Shown: positions 30,050-40,239, counted from the first letter of the stretch. The stretch: 64,000 bases of DNA from Acidobacteriota bacterium (GCA_016710075.1 JADJLO010000001.1:248001-312000); one strand, 5' to 3'. Notes: generated by a model not told the origin, from the letters alone. A program made the numbers and translations.

Positions 30050-31767
30050 TCAATTCATTTTTGACCTGGCCTCATACTTCAGGATCAGCCCTCTGTCTCC
30101 GGCTGCCCATCCTCTGTTGGTGCTGAGAAAGTATAGACTCCGAATTTTTCTGCCCTTTGCGAGGAAGTCATTGTGCCATGAAATGCCGCCGTTATCCGTA
30201 CGCATCAGGCTGGTGTCGTAAATGACCGCATCGGCAGATCCCTCTCTTTGAGCAAAGGCGGCGGTCCACCCGTTTGACAGGTCGAGAAACCGTGTTTGAT
30301 GAGTGGCTCGACTGGGACTGCGGAACTGTTCCCATGTCGCGCCCCCGTCATTTGTATGAAGCACGAAGAAGTATCGCCCCTCACCGTCATTCATCTCACC
30401 GGTTAGAGTCCCGGTTTTCAAGTCCGTGAATCTGACTGAATGAATCTGACCTGGCGTAAACCTCGCGGATGATGTCAGTGTCTGAAGGTTCAAGGTGACT
30501 TTTTTCCATGTCTCTCCGGCGTCACTGGTCACAAACAGCCCGCCGATATTGTTTCGGGCACGCCCGTAAAAATTACCCGTCGCCCAGCCATGCTCGGCGT
30601 CGATGAATTGAATGTCGTTGAATCCGAACGTGTAACTTGTCGATTCGACCGGTAATCCGACAAGGTTCTGAATATTTTCAAGGCTTTTCCATTCCTCGCC
30701 GCCATCGGTAGTCCTGAGCAGGGTTCCATTCTTTCCTGTGGCCCAGCCGTTTTTATGGTCGGTGAAGCAAAGGCTGAGAACGTTCGGCATCGGCTTGAAC
30801 TTCCATGTCTTTCCGCCATTGGTTGTCATAAAAAGCAAGGTTTCGCCTTCGTTGCCGTCCCCGATCCATCCCGGCCAATCTGTTCGCCGAGCATCCAGCC
30901 GTAATTCCAGTCGGAGAAAAAGATGAAATTGATGCTCGCGGATGAACCGCTGAGAAGTTGTCTCCAGGTGCGTCCGCCGTCATTGGTCCGAAAGATGGCG
31001 CAGGAATCTCCGGCAACCCATCCAGTCATCGCATCGACAAAAAATATTGAACGAAGGTTCTTGTCGGTTTTCAGAGTTCCGTTGATCACTTTCCAGTTCG
31101 GATTGGCTATGGATAACTCTCCGACCGAGTCGACCATCATCGGATCTGCAATGGCATTCTGATCAGCCGGATCTTTGTCACCGGATTGGGATGGTTTGGC
31201 GGGTGAGGCGGCGGCAATATTGATGCTCGCTTCGATCGCCTTTGAGGTGGATGTCAGTGCGTGAACAACTCTGTCAAGATGCCCGGTCTCAATCCTGTCC
31301 ATGATTGCCGGCTCATTTTTCAAAGGAGTTGAGACAGGTTCCGGTGGTTTGTCGGTCGAATCCGCAACTTTCCCGGAGTCACCTGGATCCAGCACCGCAG
31401 GTTTTTTCTTTTCTACGATCAGAGGCTTTTCAGTTTTGACTGGCTCATATACTGTCAGAAAATAGTCTTTGATAAGACCACGCCGAAGTTGCCTTTCAGC
31501 TTCTCTCCTTGCCTCGATCTGATTCGAAAATCGCCCTGTTCTTACTCTGTAACGGATTCCCCGGGACTCGATCTCAGCCTTCACCCAATAAGCATCAAGG
31601 CCTTCGGACTTTAGTTTCTCGATGATTATTTCAGCTTCAGCTTCAGTCGATGTCGATGCGATCTGAATCGTATACTGTCTGGTCTGTGACCAGACACATG
31701 GAGAGATCATTAATGCGACGGCAAGGCCGCCAATTGCGAATCTGATAAAAAGTTGCAGTCTTCCCAT
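30050..31767 (-). CDS. Exported SPOR-domain plus YCF48/BNR beta-propeller protein (frameshifted)
   Basis: Two domains in one exported protein of about 570 residues. After a signal sequence, an N-terminal SPOR-like domain (YTIQIASTSTEAEAEIIIEK; YRVRTGRFSNQIEAR) would bind denuded peptidoglycan at the septum. After a Pro/Lys/Ser linker come repeated BNR/YCF48-type blades with the motif T-x-D/N-G-G-x-T-W (TNDGGRTW, TTNGGKTW, TSDAGETW, TNDGGATW). The frame breaks near 30866-30872, between GWMLGEQIG and WIGDGNEGETLLF, most likely from one lost base. I know no characterised protein combining SPOR and YCF48 parts. Confidence 0.8.
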
Positions 31768-32301
31768 AACCTATAAAGATATTCTAATTACAGCAGGATA
31801 GTTTGGAGGGCACTTTCTAAATCCACGCCCAGATCATAGCATCGTAAGAATGGATTTGTCGCTGATTTTAATATCGCTTTAATCGCATAAGGATCGGGGC
31901 AGTTCGGCGGAGATTGCCCGGATCTCAAGAAACATCTCCACCTGAGATGAATATGATGGTAAAATCTCGTTGGTTCAATCATCGCGGAGTCGAAGTGCGA
32001 TCATTGAATCTTTGAAAACAGTATGGAGAGACAATGAAAGTATTCATCTGGCGAAAGAAAGTTCTTTTAAGATATCAAAAATCCGCTTCCGAAAGCCCTC
32101 GATCCTCTGCAATTCGACGATTCGCCGCTGACAAGATCCTGCAAATTTGCCGGATAGAACCCCGAAATAAATTCAACCTCCGTCCCGATTAGAAGTCTTA
32201 AAAATCATAACCGGATCACGGGGGATGAACTTTGAGCCCGCCTCCTCCTTCCGGTCAATTATCAACAAGGGTTCGAATTCTTGAATGGAAAATCAGGTAC
32301 T
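31768..32301. other. Intergenic region between SPOR protein and zinc-ribbon gene
   Basis: 534 bases upstream of both flanking genes (divergent). No gene or strong hairpin is seen. A CAGG near 32296 could serve as a weak ribosome site for the zinc-ribbon gene. Confidence 0.4.
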
Positions 32302-32703
32302 ATGAATTCATTAGGCATTGTTAAACGACTGCAACTTGGTGGTGATATTGACGCATACTGCGGAAAATGCAAGGAAATCCGCGAACATGTGATAGCCGCA
32401 TTGAGCGCGCAAGGTGCGGTTGAGCGCGTGCAGTGTCGCACCTGTCAGAGTAATCATATTTATAAAGAGAAGCAGGCAAAAACCGCCTCGACGCGGACTT
32501 CTACCAGGGGTTCAAGAAAGGACACGGGTTCGACTGCCGAATCGTCAGGTCCGCTTCGCGCCTATTCGATGCAGGAGAAGTTTCAAATCGGCGATCGAGT
32601 AGAACATCCGAAATTCGGACTTGGGGTAGTAGTCGAGTCGAGGTCAGGGAAGATAGACGTGAAGTTCGGCAGGGAACTCAAGATACTGATTCACGCCGGG
32701 TGA
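32302..32703 (+). CDS. Zinc-ribbon protein with UvrD-tail-like domain
   Basis: A 133-residue protein. The N-terminal half has two CxxC pairs (YCGKC and CRTC about 30 residues apart), forming a zinc ribbon. A Thr/Ser/Arg-rich linker leads to a C-terminal module FQIGDRVEHPKFGLGVVVES, the short Tudor-like pattern seen at the C-terminus of UvrD/PcrA helicases, where it contacts RNA polymerase. A nucleic-acid or polymerase-associated role is inferred. ATG 32302 is chosen over an upstream TTG at 32281. Confidence 0.65.
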   Translation: MNSLGIVKRLQLGGDIDAYCGKCKEIREHVIAALSAQGAVERVQCRTCQSNHIYKEKQAKTASTRTSTRGSRKDTGSTAESSGPLRAYSMQEKFQIGDRVEHPKFGLGVVVESRSGKIDVKFGRELKILIHAG

Positions 32704-32771
32704 TGATTGGCTAAGGGGGCGGAACCAACCGTTCATTGACCCATCAAGCTCGTTTGCGGATCCAATGACAG

Positions 32772-33374
32772 TCAGGTCTTGAGAGACAGATCATTCAAAT
32801 AATTCCTGCATTTCCTGAGCGCCATGCCACGGTGGCTGAGGGCTGTTTTTTCTTCCCGCTCCAGTTCGGCGAAGCTTTTTCCCGATTCAGGGGCGAGAAA
32901 AATCGGATCATACCCGAAGCCCTTGTCTCCCCTTGGCTCACTTGAAATTCGACCCTCGCAGCGGCCTTCGAAAATACGGCGAACATCCGGCCCGATGAGT
33001 GCGATAGCGCAGATGAATCTAGCGGTTCTTCTTGCTTCAGGGACATCCCGGAGTTCCTCAAGCAGCAGATTTATCTGTCCGGCGCTGCTTATTCCCCTGC
33101 CGCCATATCTTGCGGAACAGACACCCGGTCTGCCATCAAGTGCGTCAACTTCAAGGCCGGAATCATCTGCCAGCGTAAGCAATCCTGTCTTTGTGAAATA
33201 GTATTCCGCCTTGATGATTGCGTTCTCCTCAAAGGTCGATCCTGTTTCTTCAGGAACTGCATAAGCGTCTGCAAGATCTGAAAGTCCGATGGCATTGATC
33301 TCAAGTCCCTGCAGGAAATCTTTTATTTCAGAGATTTTTCCGTGATTTGAGGATGCGATCAGGAGTTTAAGCAT
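32772..33374 (-). CDS. rdgB: XTP/dITP diphosphatase (RdgB/HAM1)
   Basis: A 200-residue house-cleaning NTP pyrophosphatase that hydrolyses XTP and dITP to monophosphates. Conserved motifs: LLIASSNHGKISEI at the N-terminus, GSTFEENAIIKAEYY, LADDSGLEVDALDGRPGV with the catalytic Asp pair, GFGYDPIFL, and LSHRGMAL. Length is typical. It follows the PP2C gene on the same strand with 42 bases between. Confidence 0.95.
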   Translation of the reverse strand: MLKLLIASSNHGKISEIKDFLQGLEINAIGLSDLADAYAVPEETGSTFEENAIIKAEYYFTKTGLLTLADDSGLEVDALDGRPGVCSARYGGRGISSAGQINLLLEELRDVPEARRTARFICAIALIGPDVRRIFEGRCEGRISSEPRGDKGFGYDPIFLAPESGKSFAELEREEKTALSHRGMALRKCRNYLNDLSLKT

Positions 33375-33416
33375 AAGATCAGTGGCATCTGCAGATGGAT
33401 TTTCGAGGCAGAGCCA

Positions 33417-34181
33417 TTAAAAGGCCAGGGTGACCTCATCGCCGACACGGGCAATGGCGACAGTGATATTGTCTGTGCCTCCTCGATCGTTGGCCATATC
33501 GACCAGCAATTCGCAGGCCTGCCTGATTGGCGTCCGTTCGATGATGCTGAATAATTCCTCATCCCGTACCAGGTTGGTCAATCCGTCGGTGCATAAGATG
33601 AAAGTATCTCCATCTTTGAGATCTATGGGATCTGGCCTCACCTCTGGTTTCAAATCTTCACGCAACCCCAGTGCCTTATCAAGCCAGTTTTTTTCAGGAT
33701 GAGTGGCCGCCTCTTCTTCGGTAATCAGGCCGTCAGAGAGCATTCTCTGAACCCGGGAGTGGTCACGGGTGAGCCGTGTGATTCGTCCATCCCTCACCAT
33801 ATAAATGCGGCTGTCGCCGGTGTGAGCGACAAACGCCTGGTCTCCGAGCATGAGCAGAATTGCGCATGTCGATCCCATGCCTCGGCATCGCTTGTCCCGG
33901 CCGGCCCGGTTGAGTATCTGATGATTTGCTTCAATCATTGCTCCGGCCAGTCGCTGAGGTGCCGGCAATCCGGAGTCATGTGTGCCGAAGAAGCTGAGCC
34001 GAATCGATTGTACGGCGAGATGGCTTGCTTCACGCCCGCAGGACTGGCCGCCAAGGCCGTCGGCAACTATCAGGAGATGGCTGTCATTCCGATCGTCGAA
34101 GATGTATCCCACAGAATCTTCATTTTCCTGCAGTTCACGCCCCGAGTCCGATCGATGTACAACGTTGATCTGATAACCCAT
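33417..34181 (-). CDS. PP2C-family protein Ser/Thr phosphatase
   Basis: A 254-residue PPM phosphatase. Metal-binding and catalytic motifs are present: QENEDSVGYIF (motif 1 with Asp), LIVADGLGGQSCG, FVAHTGDSRIYMVR, LTRDHS, FILCTDGLTNLV and GGTDNITVAIARVG. It would remove phosphates placed by kinases of the type at 1-1897. The FHA protein just upstream completes a phospho-signalling set. Confidence 0.95.
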   Translation of the reverse strand: MGYQINVVHRSDSGRELQENEDSVGYIFDDRNDSHLLIVADGLGGQSCGREASHLAVQSIRLSFFGTHDSGLPAPQRLAGAMIEANHQILNRAGRDKRCRGMGSTCAILLMLGDQAFVAHTGDSRIYMVRDGRITRLTRDHSRVQRMLSDGLITEEEAATHPEKNWLDKALGLREDLKPEVRPDPIDLKDGDTFILCTDGLTNLVRDEELFSIIERTPIRQACELLVDMANDRGGTDNITVAIARVGDEVTLAF

Positions 34182-34217
34182 AAAAACAGAAAATGACTTG
34201 CTGATTTCCGGCTGCCG

Positions 34218-35132
34218 TTATTCAGACAGCCGTTGAGCCGAAACAAATGTCAGGTGGGTATTACCTACCCTGATCTGATCATAATTTTGCAATGGATAAG
34301 CCTCGGTGATCTCCCGTCCGTTGACGAACGTGCCGTTTCTGGACAAATCATCTTTGATCAGGCACTTGCCGTCACGATGGACAATGATTGAATGGGATCC
34401 GCTCACCGTATCGTCATTGATGACTATATCGCAGACCGGGTTGGCTCCCATCCGGTTATATCCGGAATAAATCCTGAAATCTTCGCCATCCGGATTTTTG
34501 TTGTAGGTTATCAACCACCCGACAATCATACCCTTCGTCGTTCTTGCGCCCATGGCATGCTCGGAAACGATCATGGTATGCCTGTCCGGTTCCAGAGATA
34601 ACGGCTCAACATGGCTTGGACTGCTTGTCGCCGTTTGCTGAGCGGGAGACTGCTCGGTTGCGATAATGGTCGATGCCTGACTCCCCGATTGTTCCGACGG
34701 CGTGGTCGATTCAATCGCCGGTTCAAATGGTGGAATCACCGAAATGACCTCAGTTGGCGGATTTAACGGTGTGACTGAGGTTGATACCCCATTTTCTGAT
34801 GGAACCTGGTCATTGCTAAAGGATACGGGTTCTTCCTGCTCGAAACGGGTCACGAAATCCGCAGGAGTTTTTCCTGAAGCCACTTCCATTATGGGCTGAT
34901 TCTCAATGGCCGTTATCGGTTCTTCAATGCGGGTTGCAAAGGAGATGGCTTCTTCACCCGGCGGCTGCGGACAATAGGGGCAATGCTGATAAACCGCGCT
35001 GTAAATATGCCCTTGTGGGCAATTGATCAGCGAAGACGTAGGATCAGAATCCTTTGTAAACGGGTTGCCACAATTTCCGCAAAATTTGGCGGAGTCCATA
35101 TTTTGACTACGGCATACCGGACAGATCAACAT
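34218..35132 (-). CDS. FHA-domain protein with N-terminal zinc ribbons
   Basis: About 304 residues. The N-terminus has a double-zinc-ribbon pattern (CPVCRS, FCGNCG, then CPQG and CPYCPQ). A long Thr/Pro/Ser-rich linker, likely disordered, leads to a C-terminal FHA domain with MGANPVCDIVINDDTVSGSHS and DLSRNGTFVNGREI, the phosphothreonine-binding residues. The start at 35132 is preferred, 7 bases after GGAGGG. It is encoded ahead of the PP2C phosphatase and probably reads out Ser/Thr kinase signalling. Confidence 0.88.
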   Translation of the reverse strand: MLICPVCRSQNMDSAKFCGNCGNPFTKDSDPTSSLINCPQGHIYSAVYQHCPYCPQPPGEEAISFATRIEEPITAIENQPIMEVASGKTPADFVTRFEQEEPVSFSNDQVPSENGVSTSVTPLNPPTEVISVIPPFEPAIESTTPSEQSGSQASTIIATEQSPAQQTATSSPSHVEPLSLEPDRHTMIVSEHAMGARTTKGMIVGWLITYNKNPDGEDFRIYSGYNRMGANPVCDIVINDDTVSGSHSIIVHRDGKCLIKDDLSRNGTFVNGREITEAYPLQNYDQIRVGNTHLTFVSAQRLSE

Positions 35133-35284
35133 CATTTCCCTCCATTCCTGTCGTATGGTGCTGGTTCAACATTAAAACAATGATAATGATAATGAACGAA
35201 TGATTAATTGCCCGCAATATTATCATGCAAGCCGTTTATTTGATAAGAAATACCAGCCACTCTCCATTGGGGAAAGTATAAAGT

Positions 35285-37543
35285 TCAAGGACCGGAGTTT
35301 ACAGTCGGGGGCCTTGAGATGTCATGTAGATTGAATTCCAGATTGACATTCTGATGAGGGGCCCATTTCAGTTCCCATTTGTTTTCGAATCTGGCCCGAT
35401 TCTCGTTGAAAAGGTTGTCGTATCTACCCTCATTGATCAGCTTGCCGAAAGCTGCCTGGCCGAAATGGTGGACGAAGCAATCAGCGGCGCAAATCAGCCG
35501 GTATCCCAGTCTTTTGATCCTCAGGGAATAATCATCGTCTTCAAACATCCCGATGCCGAACTGTTCATCGAGCGGGCCGGCCTGCTCAAAAACATCGCGC
35601 CTCATGGCCACACAAAACATTGCCAGCATATGAATGTCGGCAATTTTCAGATCATTAACCCAGATGAGGTTTTGGCTGAACTCCTCCATCTCGGCCCAGG
35701 TTCGATAGGTCGCCTTTATCTTCGACTCGTTACCGACAAAGTTGGTTAATGGCCCAACCATTCCGACCTGGGGATCCTGAAGATGCCTCATGAGCCGGCT
35801 CAGCCATCCCGGCGGGACGATCGTGTCGTTATTGAGCAGCACCAGATAATCCCCGCTGGATATGTCAAGTCCCTGATTGTTGGCTTTTGCAAATCCATAA
35901 TTGACGTCATTGAGGATGATTTTGAGATTCTTCTCAAGCCCGGAGATTTCAGTGAGAAATGATCTGGTGTCATCCGACGAGTTGTTGTCGACGACGATGA
36001 CTTCATAATTTGAATAGTCGGTGCTTCTGAAGAGGCTTTCCAGGCAGAGCCGGCTGAGCGCCAGATTGTTGAAGGTCACAATGATGATGCTGACGAGCGG
36101 GGCCCGGCTTTTGAGATTTGTCTCAATGAGGTGGCATCGTTCCTCCCAGGTGTGCCTGGAGGCCAGTTCAAGGTATCTGGCGGTCCGGTCGGGTGTGTTT
36201 TCAGAGATCGCCTGATCGATTTTGCCGGCGAATTCCTCAGCCGAATCGGCCAGATACAGATAGTCTTTGTAATCCTCCAGTTCCGGAAGCCTGACCGAGA
36301 CCACGGGTTTTCCGCCGCTGAAGTATTCATAGAGTTTGACCGGATCAGTGGCTTCGGTGACTGGATTGATTTTGAAAGGAATCAGGCAGGCATCGAAATG
36401 ATAAAGATATTGTGGCATCGCTTCATACGGCTTCTGACCAGGAAGCCTGACATTTGGAAGAGCCCTCAGTTCCGAGATATCGACATCGAATATCCCGCCG
36501 ACTAGAACGAACGTGTATTGAGGGCGTAGTCGCGCCACTTCAACCATCAGATCAATGTCAAACCAGTCAGCGATGGCTCCAAAATATCCAATTACCGGAG
36601 TGCCCATGTTATGCAGCAGATCATTTGGCCGGCAGTTCTCCTGGTAAAATCTGAAATCGGCGGCATTGCGCACAAGGAGTGTATTCGGATTGTAAGGCCT
36701 CAACTTGTCAAAAAGCCGCCGGGCTGTGACCACGACCAGATCCGAGGCGATGGAGAGGCTACGCTCGCAGGCCGTCACCGCTTTATTGATTCCGGGGAAG
36801 GTGTCCCAGTCGTCCATACAATCATAAACCACACGCCAATCCCATTTGTTTTTGGTCTCCATCGCCAGGTCGTGCCAGAATGGGATCATGACATAGCTCA
36901 TGGCATCGTTGATGTTGAAACGACGCCTCAGATCATCCAGTGATAAAAGGGCGTGATTGAGGTTCTCCCCCTCAAGCGGTCCCTGATAAATATCAAAATC
37001 CTTTGTGCCTGTGATCTCTATTTCGAGGATGTTTTTCTTGATAAAGGTCGCGGAAAAATGTTGACTTGAGGCCTTGCTGAGGAATCGAGAGGGTTTGATG
37101 TAGAACACTCTGTGCCCGTCCGCGGCAAACCGGGACATCAATTGCTGCGGCCTCTGGTAACGGAATGACCAGTCAATGATTGAAAAACAGATGATGTCAG
37201 GCCGTGCTTTTTCGGCTTCTCCGACAGGTTGACTTAGAATTTGCCCGATTTCGTCAGGGGGAATATGCGGCAGTAAAGTTACCGACTCGTAAAAATCTCC
37301 CCGCCTTGAGGATTTAATCACTGCTTCTGTAGCATTGCCTCGAAGCAGCGGAATTATCCGATTGTAGATGAATGGCGCTGCCATGAAACCGCGAATCAGA
37401 TTGACGCCGAGTCTTCTCCATTGATAGGGAACTAGAATTCTCAAAGATTCCCTTAACCTGTCGTAACTGCTCATATCGGAGTCATTTGATAGCAGTCTTA
37501 TCTGTCTGATCGGTTTCAGGAAGGACTTTAAATTCGGCATCAT
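35285..37543 (-). CDS. Two-domain glycosyltransferase (GT4-like plus GT2)
   Basis: About 752 residues. The N-terminal half resembles GT4/TuaH-like transferases (IICFSIIDWSFRYQRPQQLM; VIGYFGAIADWFDIDL; YEYFSGGKPVVSVRLPEL). The C-terminal half is a GT2 transferase (PLVSIIIVTFNNLALSRLCL; VVDNNSSDD; YLVLLNNDTIVP, the DxD-like motif; GMFEDDDYSLRIKRLGYRL). A single chain could add two sugars. Start chosen at the ATG 37543; a TTG at 37624 would add a hydrophobic leader. It is divergent from the ABC export genes and probably builds the exported glycan. Confidence 0.85.
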   Translation of the reverse strand: MMPNLKSFLKPIRQIRLLSNDSDMSSYDRLRESLRILVPYQWRRLGVNLIRGFMAAPFIYNRIIPLLRGNATEAVIKSSRRGDFYESVTLLPHIPPDEIGQILSQPVGEAEKARPDIICFSIIDWSFRYQRPQQLMSRFAADGHRVFYIKPSRFLSKASSQHFSATFIKKNILEIEITGTKDFDIYQGPLEGENLNHALLSLDDLRRRFNINDAMSYVMIPFWHDLAMETKNKWDWRVVYDCMDDWDTFPGINKAVTACERSLSIASDLVVVTARRLFDKLRPYNPNTLLVRNAADFRFYQENCRPNDLLHNMGTPVIGYFGAIADWFDIDLMVEVARLRPQYTFVLVGGIFDVDISELRALPNVRLPGQKPYEAMPQYLYHFDACLIPFKINPVTEATDPVKLYEYFSGGKPVVSVRLPELEDYKDYLYLADSAEEFAGKIDQAISENTPDRTARYLELASRHTWEERCHLIETNLKSRAPLVSIIIVTFNNLALSRLCLESLFRSTDYSNYEVIVVDNNSSDDTRSFLTEISGLEKNLKIILNDVNYGFAKANNQGLDISSGDYLVLLNNDTIVPPGWLSRLMRHLQDPQVGMVGPLTNFVGNESKIKATYRTWAEMEEFSQNLIWVNDLKIADIHMLAMFCVAMRRDVFEQAGPLDEQFGIGMFEDDDYSLRIKRLGYRLICAADCFVHHFGQAAFGKLINEGRYDNLFNENRARFENKWELKWAPHQNVNLEFNLHDISRPPTVNSGP

Positions 37544-37808
37544 AGGATTCCGTATGTGGGCGGATTTTTTCAAAGCGAAGAATAGCAGAGGAGCGAATAA
37601 TAATAAAATGGTTCGTCGGGTCAAGCGGCGACAATCACATGCTGAAACCTAAATTGACTTTAAGGATTGTGTGCCATATAACAATTTTGCCTGAATGTTT
37701 TGGTAATAATCATGTCTGCATGTGTTCATCAATCCCCGGGCAGCCAGTATCCGGGATGAATCGCCCCGCAAGACCCCGGAAACAAAACAGAAATAGTGAG
37801 AGAATCGG

Positions 37809-38666
37809 ATGTCCGTCAGAGATAGATTTGTCAATTCCAGAGAGCCGAAAAAGGCCGAGGTCATCTATGACTCAGCCAACCAGGAACTACCTTTTATTGT
37901 CGAGCTCAAAGAGCTTTGGCGTTACAGGGATCTTCTGGTTCAGCTGATCAAGCGGAATATCAAGACCAGGTATAAACGCTCGGTGCTTGGGATTTTCTGG
38001 ACCATGCTCAATCCCTGATGATGATGTTAATCCTGACTTTTGTCTTCTCCGAGGTGTTCAGGTTTTCAACAAAGCATTATGCGGCATATGCACTGGCCGG
38101 GCTCTCGCTCTGGAATTTTTTTTCACAGACGACCAGCGGGGCCATGAGCGAACTGATCTGGGGGCAATCTGATAAGGAGAATCTACATCCCCAGGGCTAT
38201 CTTTGCATTCACGGCTCTCGGAACCGGTTTGATTAATCTGCTGCTGTCGTTGATTCCGTTATTTCTCATCATGTTGATAACCGGTGTCCCTCTCAGACCG
38301 ACAATCCTGATCCTGCCAATCCCGATAATACTGACTGCGATGTTTGCACTCGGGGTCGCCTTGTATCTCTCACGGGTCGCGGCATTTTTTGCGGATGTTC
38401 TCGAAATGTATCAGATTTTTCTCGCAGCCTGGATGTATCTAACTCCGATAATTTATCCTAAAGATATAATTCCGGGCAGGCTGCGATGGTTGTTCAATCT
38501 CAATCCCATGTATCACCTGATGGAGGTCTATCGAGCCCCGTTATATGTCGGATGGCTTGCGGGGCCCAAAACCACGCTGGCTGCGGCCGTTGCAGCAATA
38601 CTGACTCTCGTCTTCGGCTGGTGGTCATTTTCGAGAAAGGCTGATGAGATTGCCTACAGAATCTGA
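37809..38666 (+). CDS. ABC-2 type polysaccharide export permease (two frameshifts)
   Basis: Wzm/TagG-type permease, about 285 residues after repair. The first frame reads PFIVELKELWRYRDLLVQLI and TRYKRSVLGIFWTMLNP. One C missing at 38013-38015 shifts into LMMMLILTFVFSEVFRF and LAGLSLWNFFSQTTSGAMSE. One G missing in the run 38160-38164 then restores the first frame, reading NLIRRIYIPRAIFAFTALG, and helices follow to YLTPIIYPKDIIPG and LNPMYHLMEVYRAPLY. Both breaks fall in homopolymers, so sequencing error is likely. It pairs with the ATPase whose start overlaps its end. Confidence 0.85.
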
Positions 38667-40239
38667 AATTATTGCCGATCTCAAAAGATCGGACACCCGA
38701 GAGAGATCCGACAATGAAGTGGTGATTCGGGTTGAAGGCGTCGCGGTCGAGTACATCGCGCCGAACGAGCGTTTTACCAGTTTGAAGGAGTATGCGATCA
38801 AGCTTCTTCAGCGGCGAGTCGTAAAGCAGAAATTCAAAGCCCTGACTGATATCAGCCTCGAAATTCGCCGGGGAGAGGTCTTTGGGCTGATCGGACACAA
38901 CGGCGCCGGAAAAAGTACACTGCTCAAGGTCATCTCCCGCGTTTTGAAACCAACCCGGGGCAGAGTCTGGGTCAAGGGGCGTGTCGCGCCCCTGATAGAG
39001 CTTGGAGCCGGTTTTCACCCCGAACTAAGCGGAAGAGAGAATATCTTTCTTAATGGCACGCTGCTCGGCTACAGACATGAGGAGATGGAATCACAATTCG
39101 ATAATATCGTGGATTTCGCGGAGATGAGAGATTTCATCGATTCTCCACAGAGAACATATTCAACAGGCATGACAGTCCGCTTGGGATTCGCAGTCGCGAC
39201 GGCCTTCAAACCCGACATCCTGATCGTTGATGAGGTTCTGGCGGTTGGAGACGAGAGATTCCGTGAAAAATGCTGGACACGGATGAATGAGTTCAGGGAA
39301 GGGGATACAACCATCCTGCTGGTGACTCATAATTCTGAAATCATCAGAAGCTTCTGCGATCGCACTGCCTGGATCGACCATGGCGAAATGCGAGCAATTG
39401 GTGATCCGGCTGAAGTCACCAACCTCTACTACGAAGCCTATCACCCATCATCAGTGAAACAGTTTGAAAGACGATATACTCACCAGTCCGATGGCGCTGC
39501 TTCGGTTCCTGAACAAATATCCACCATCGAAAAAGAGCTGCTCGAAAGGGAATGGAATTACCGGTTTGTTCTGCCTGGCGGAGGCATGACCAAAACCGTG
39601 GATGGATCACCACTCAAGGCAAGGCTGGAGCAGGATCGGCTTGAGATGCTCTATGCGGCGATACAGCCGCAAATGGATCAGCGTTGGGATCGAACCACCT
39701 GTCTGGATCTAGGATGCAATCAGGGATTCTTCTCTTTTGCAGTCGCTAAAAGCGGCTGCCGGCAGGTTGTGGGAATTGATCACGATCAGGATTGCATTGC
39801 AGATGCCGGGCAGTTGCGAAATTTGTATGACCTGCCCAATCTCAGCTTCAGATTGGCCGATCTCATGAAGATCAATGAGAAAGAGTTCGATAAGTTTGAT
39901 ATTGTCCTCATGATGGGCCTGCTTTCATCCCTCGAGAATCCCATTGCGGGACTGCGCAAAGCGGCGGCGCTCACGAAAAGAATGCTGCTCATCGAAACCG
40001 AGGTTTTATCGAATCAGACGGAGATCTCTCAGCCGCCTCAGGAACGATTCAAGGGAGCCTTCGGTCTGATTGAAGCGCCTGAAAACAGTGGCGGATTTTC
40101 ACTGCTTCCATCGACTGAATCACTCATCTGGCTGTTGAAGCAGACAGGCTTCCACCGGGTTGATGTCCTCCCACCGCCGGCAGACGCCTGCGAAGAGTTG
40201 AAATCCGGTAACCGCGTCTTTATCGCCGCCTACATTTGA
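38644..40239 (+). CDS. ABC transporter ATPase fused to a SAM-dependent methyltransferase
   Basis: A 531-residue Wzt/TagH-type ATPase with an unusual tail. ATPase residues 25-260: Walker A GHNGAGKST (84-92), signature YSTGM (172-176), Walker B DILIVDE (191-197), H-loop LLVTHN. Instead of the Wzt carbohydrate-binding beta-domain, the C-terminal part (about 330-531) is a class I methyltransferase with motif I CLDLGCNQGFFSFAV and GIDHDQDCI. In E. coli O8/O9a, chain methylation is the export signal read by Wzt; fusing the two activities is a logical shortcut, but this is inference. The start overlaps the permease end by 23 bases. Confidence 0.88.
   Translation: MRLPTESEIIADLKRSDTRERSDNEVVIRVEGVAVEYIAPNERFTSLKEYAIKLLQRRVVKQKFKALTDISLEIRRGEVFGLIGHNGAGKSTLLKVISRVLKPTRGRVWVKGRVAPLIELGAGFHPELSGRENIFLNGTLLGYRHEEMESQFDNIVDFAEMRDFIDSPQRTYSTGMTVRLGFAVATAFKPDILIVDEVLAVGDERFREKCWTRMNEFREGDTTILLVTHNSEIIRSFCDRTAWIDHGEMRAIGDPAEVTNLYYEAYHPSSVKQFERRYTHQSDGAASVPEQISTIEKELLEREWNYRFVLPGGGMTKTVDGSPLKARLEQDRLEMLYAAIQPQMDQRWDRTTCLDLGCNQGFFSFAVAKSGCRQVVGIDHDQDCIADAGQLRNLYDLPNLSFRLADLMKINEKEFDKFDIVLMMGLLSSLENPIAGLRKAAALTKRMLLIETEVLSNQTEISQPPQERFKGAFGLIEAPENSGGFSLLPSTESLIWLLKQTGFHRVDVLPPPADACEELKSGNRVFIAAYI

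Noticed and set aside
37649..37864. 71-codon minus-strand frame between the glycosyltransferase and permease genes
   Set aside because: It overlaps the permease start and has no domain or ribosome site.
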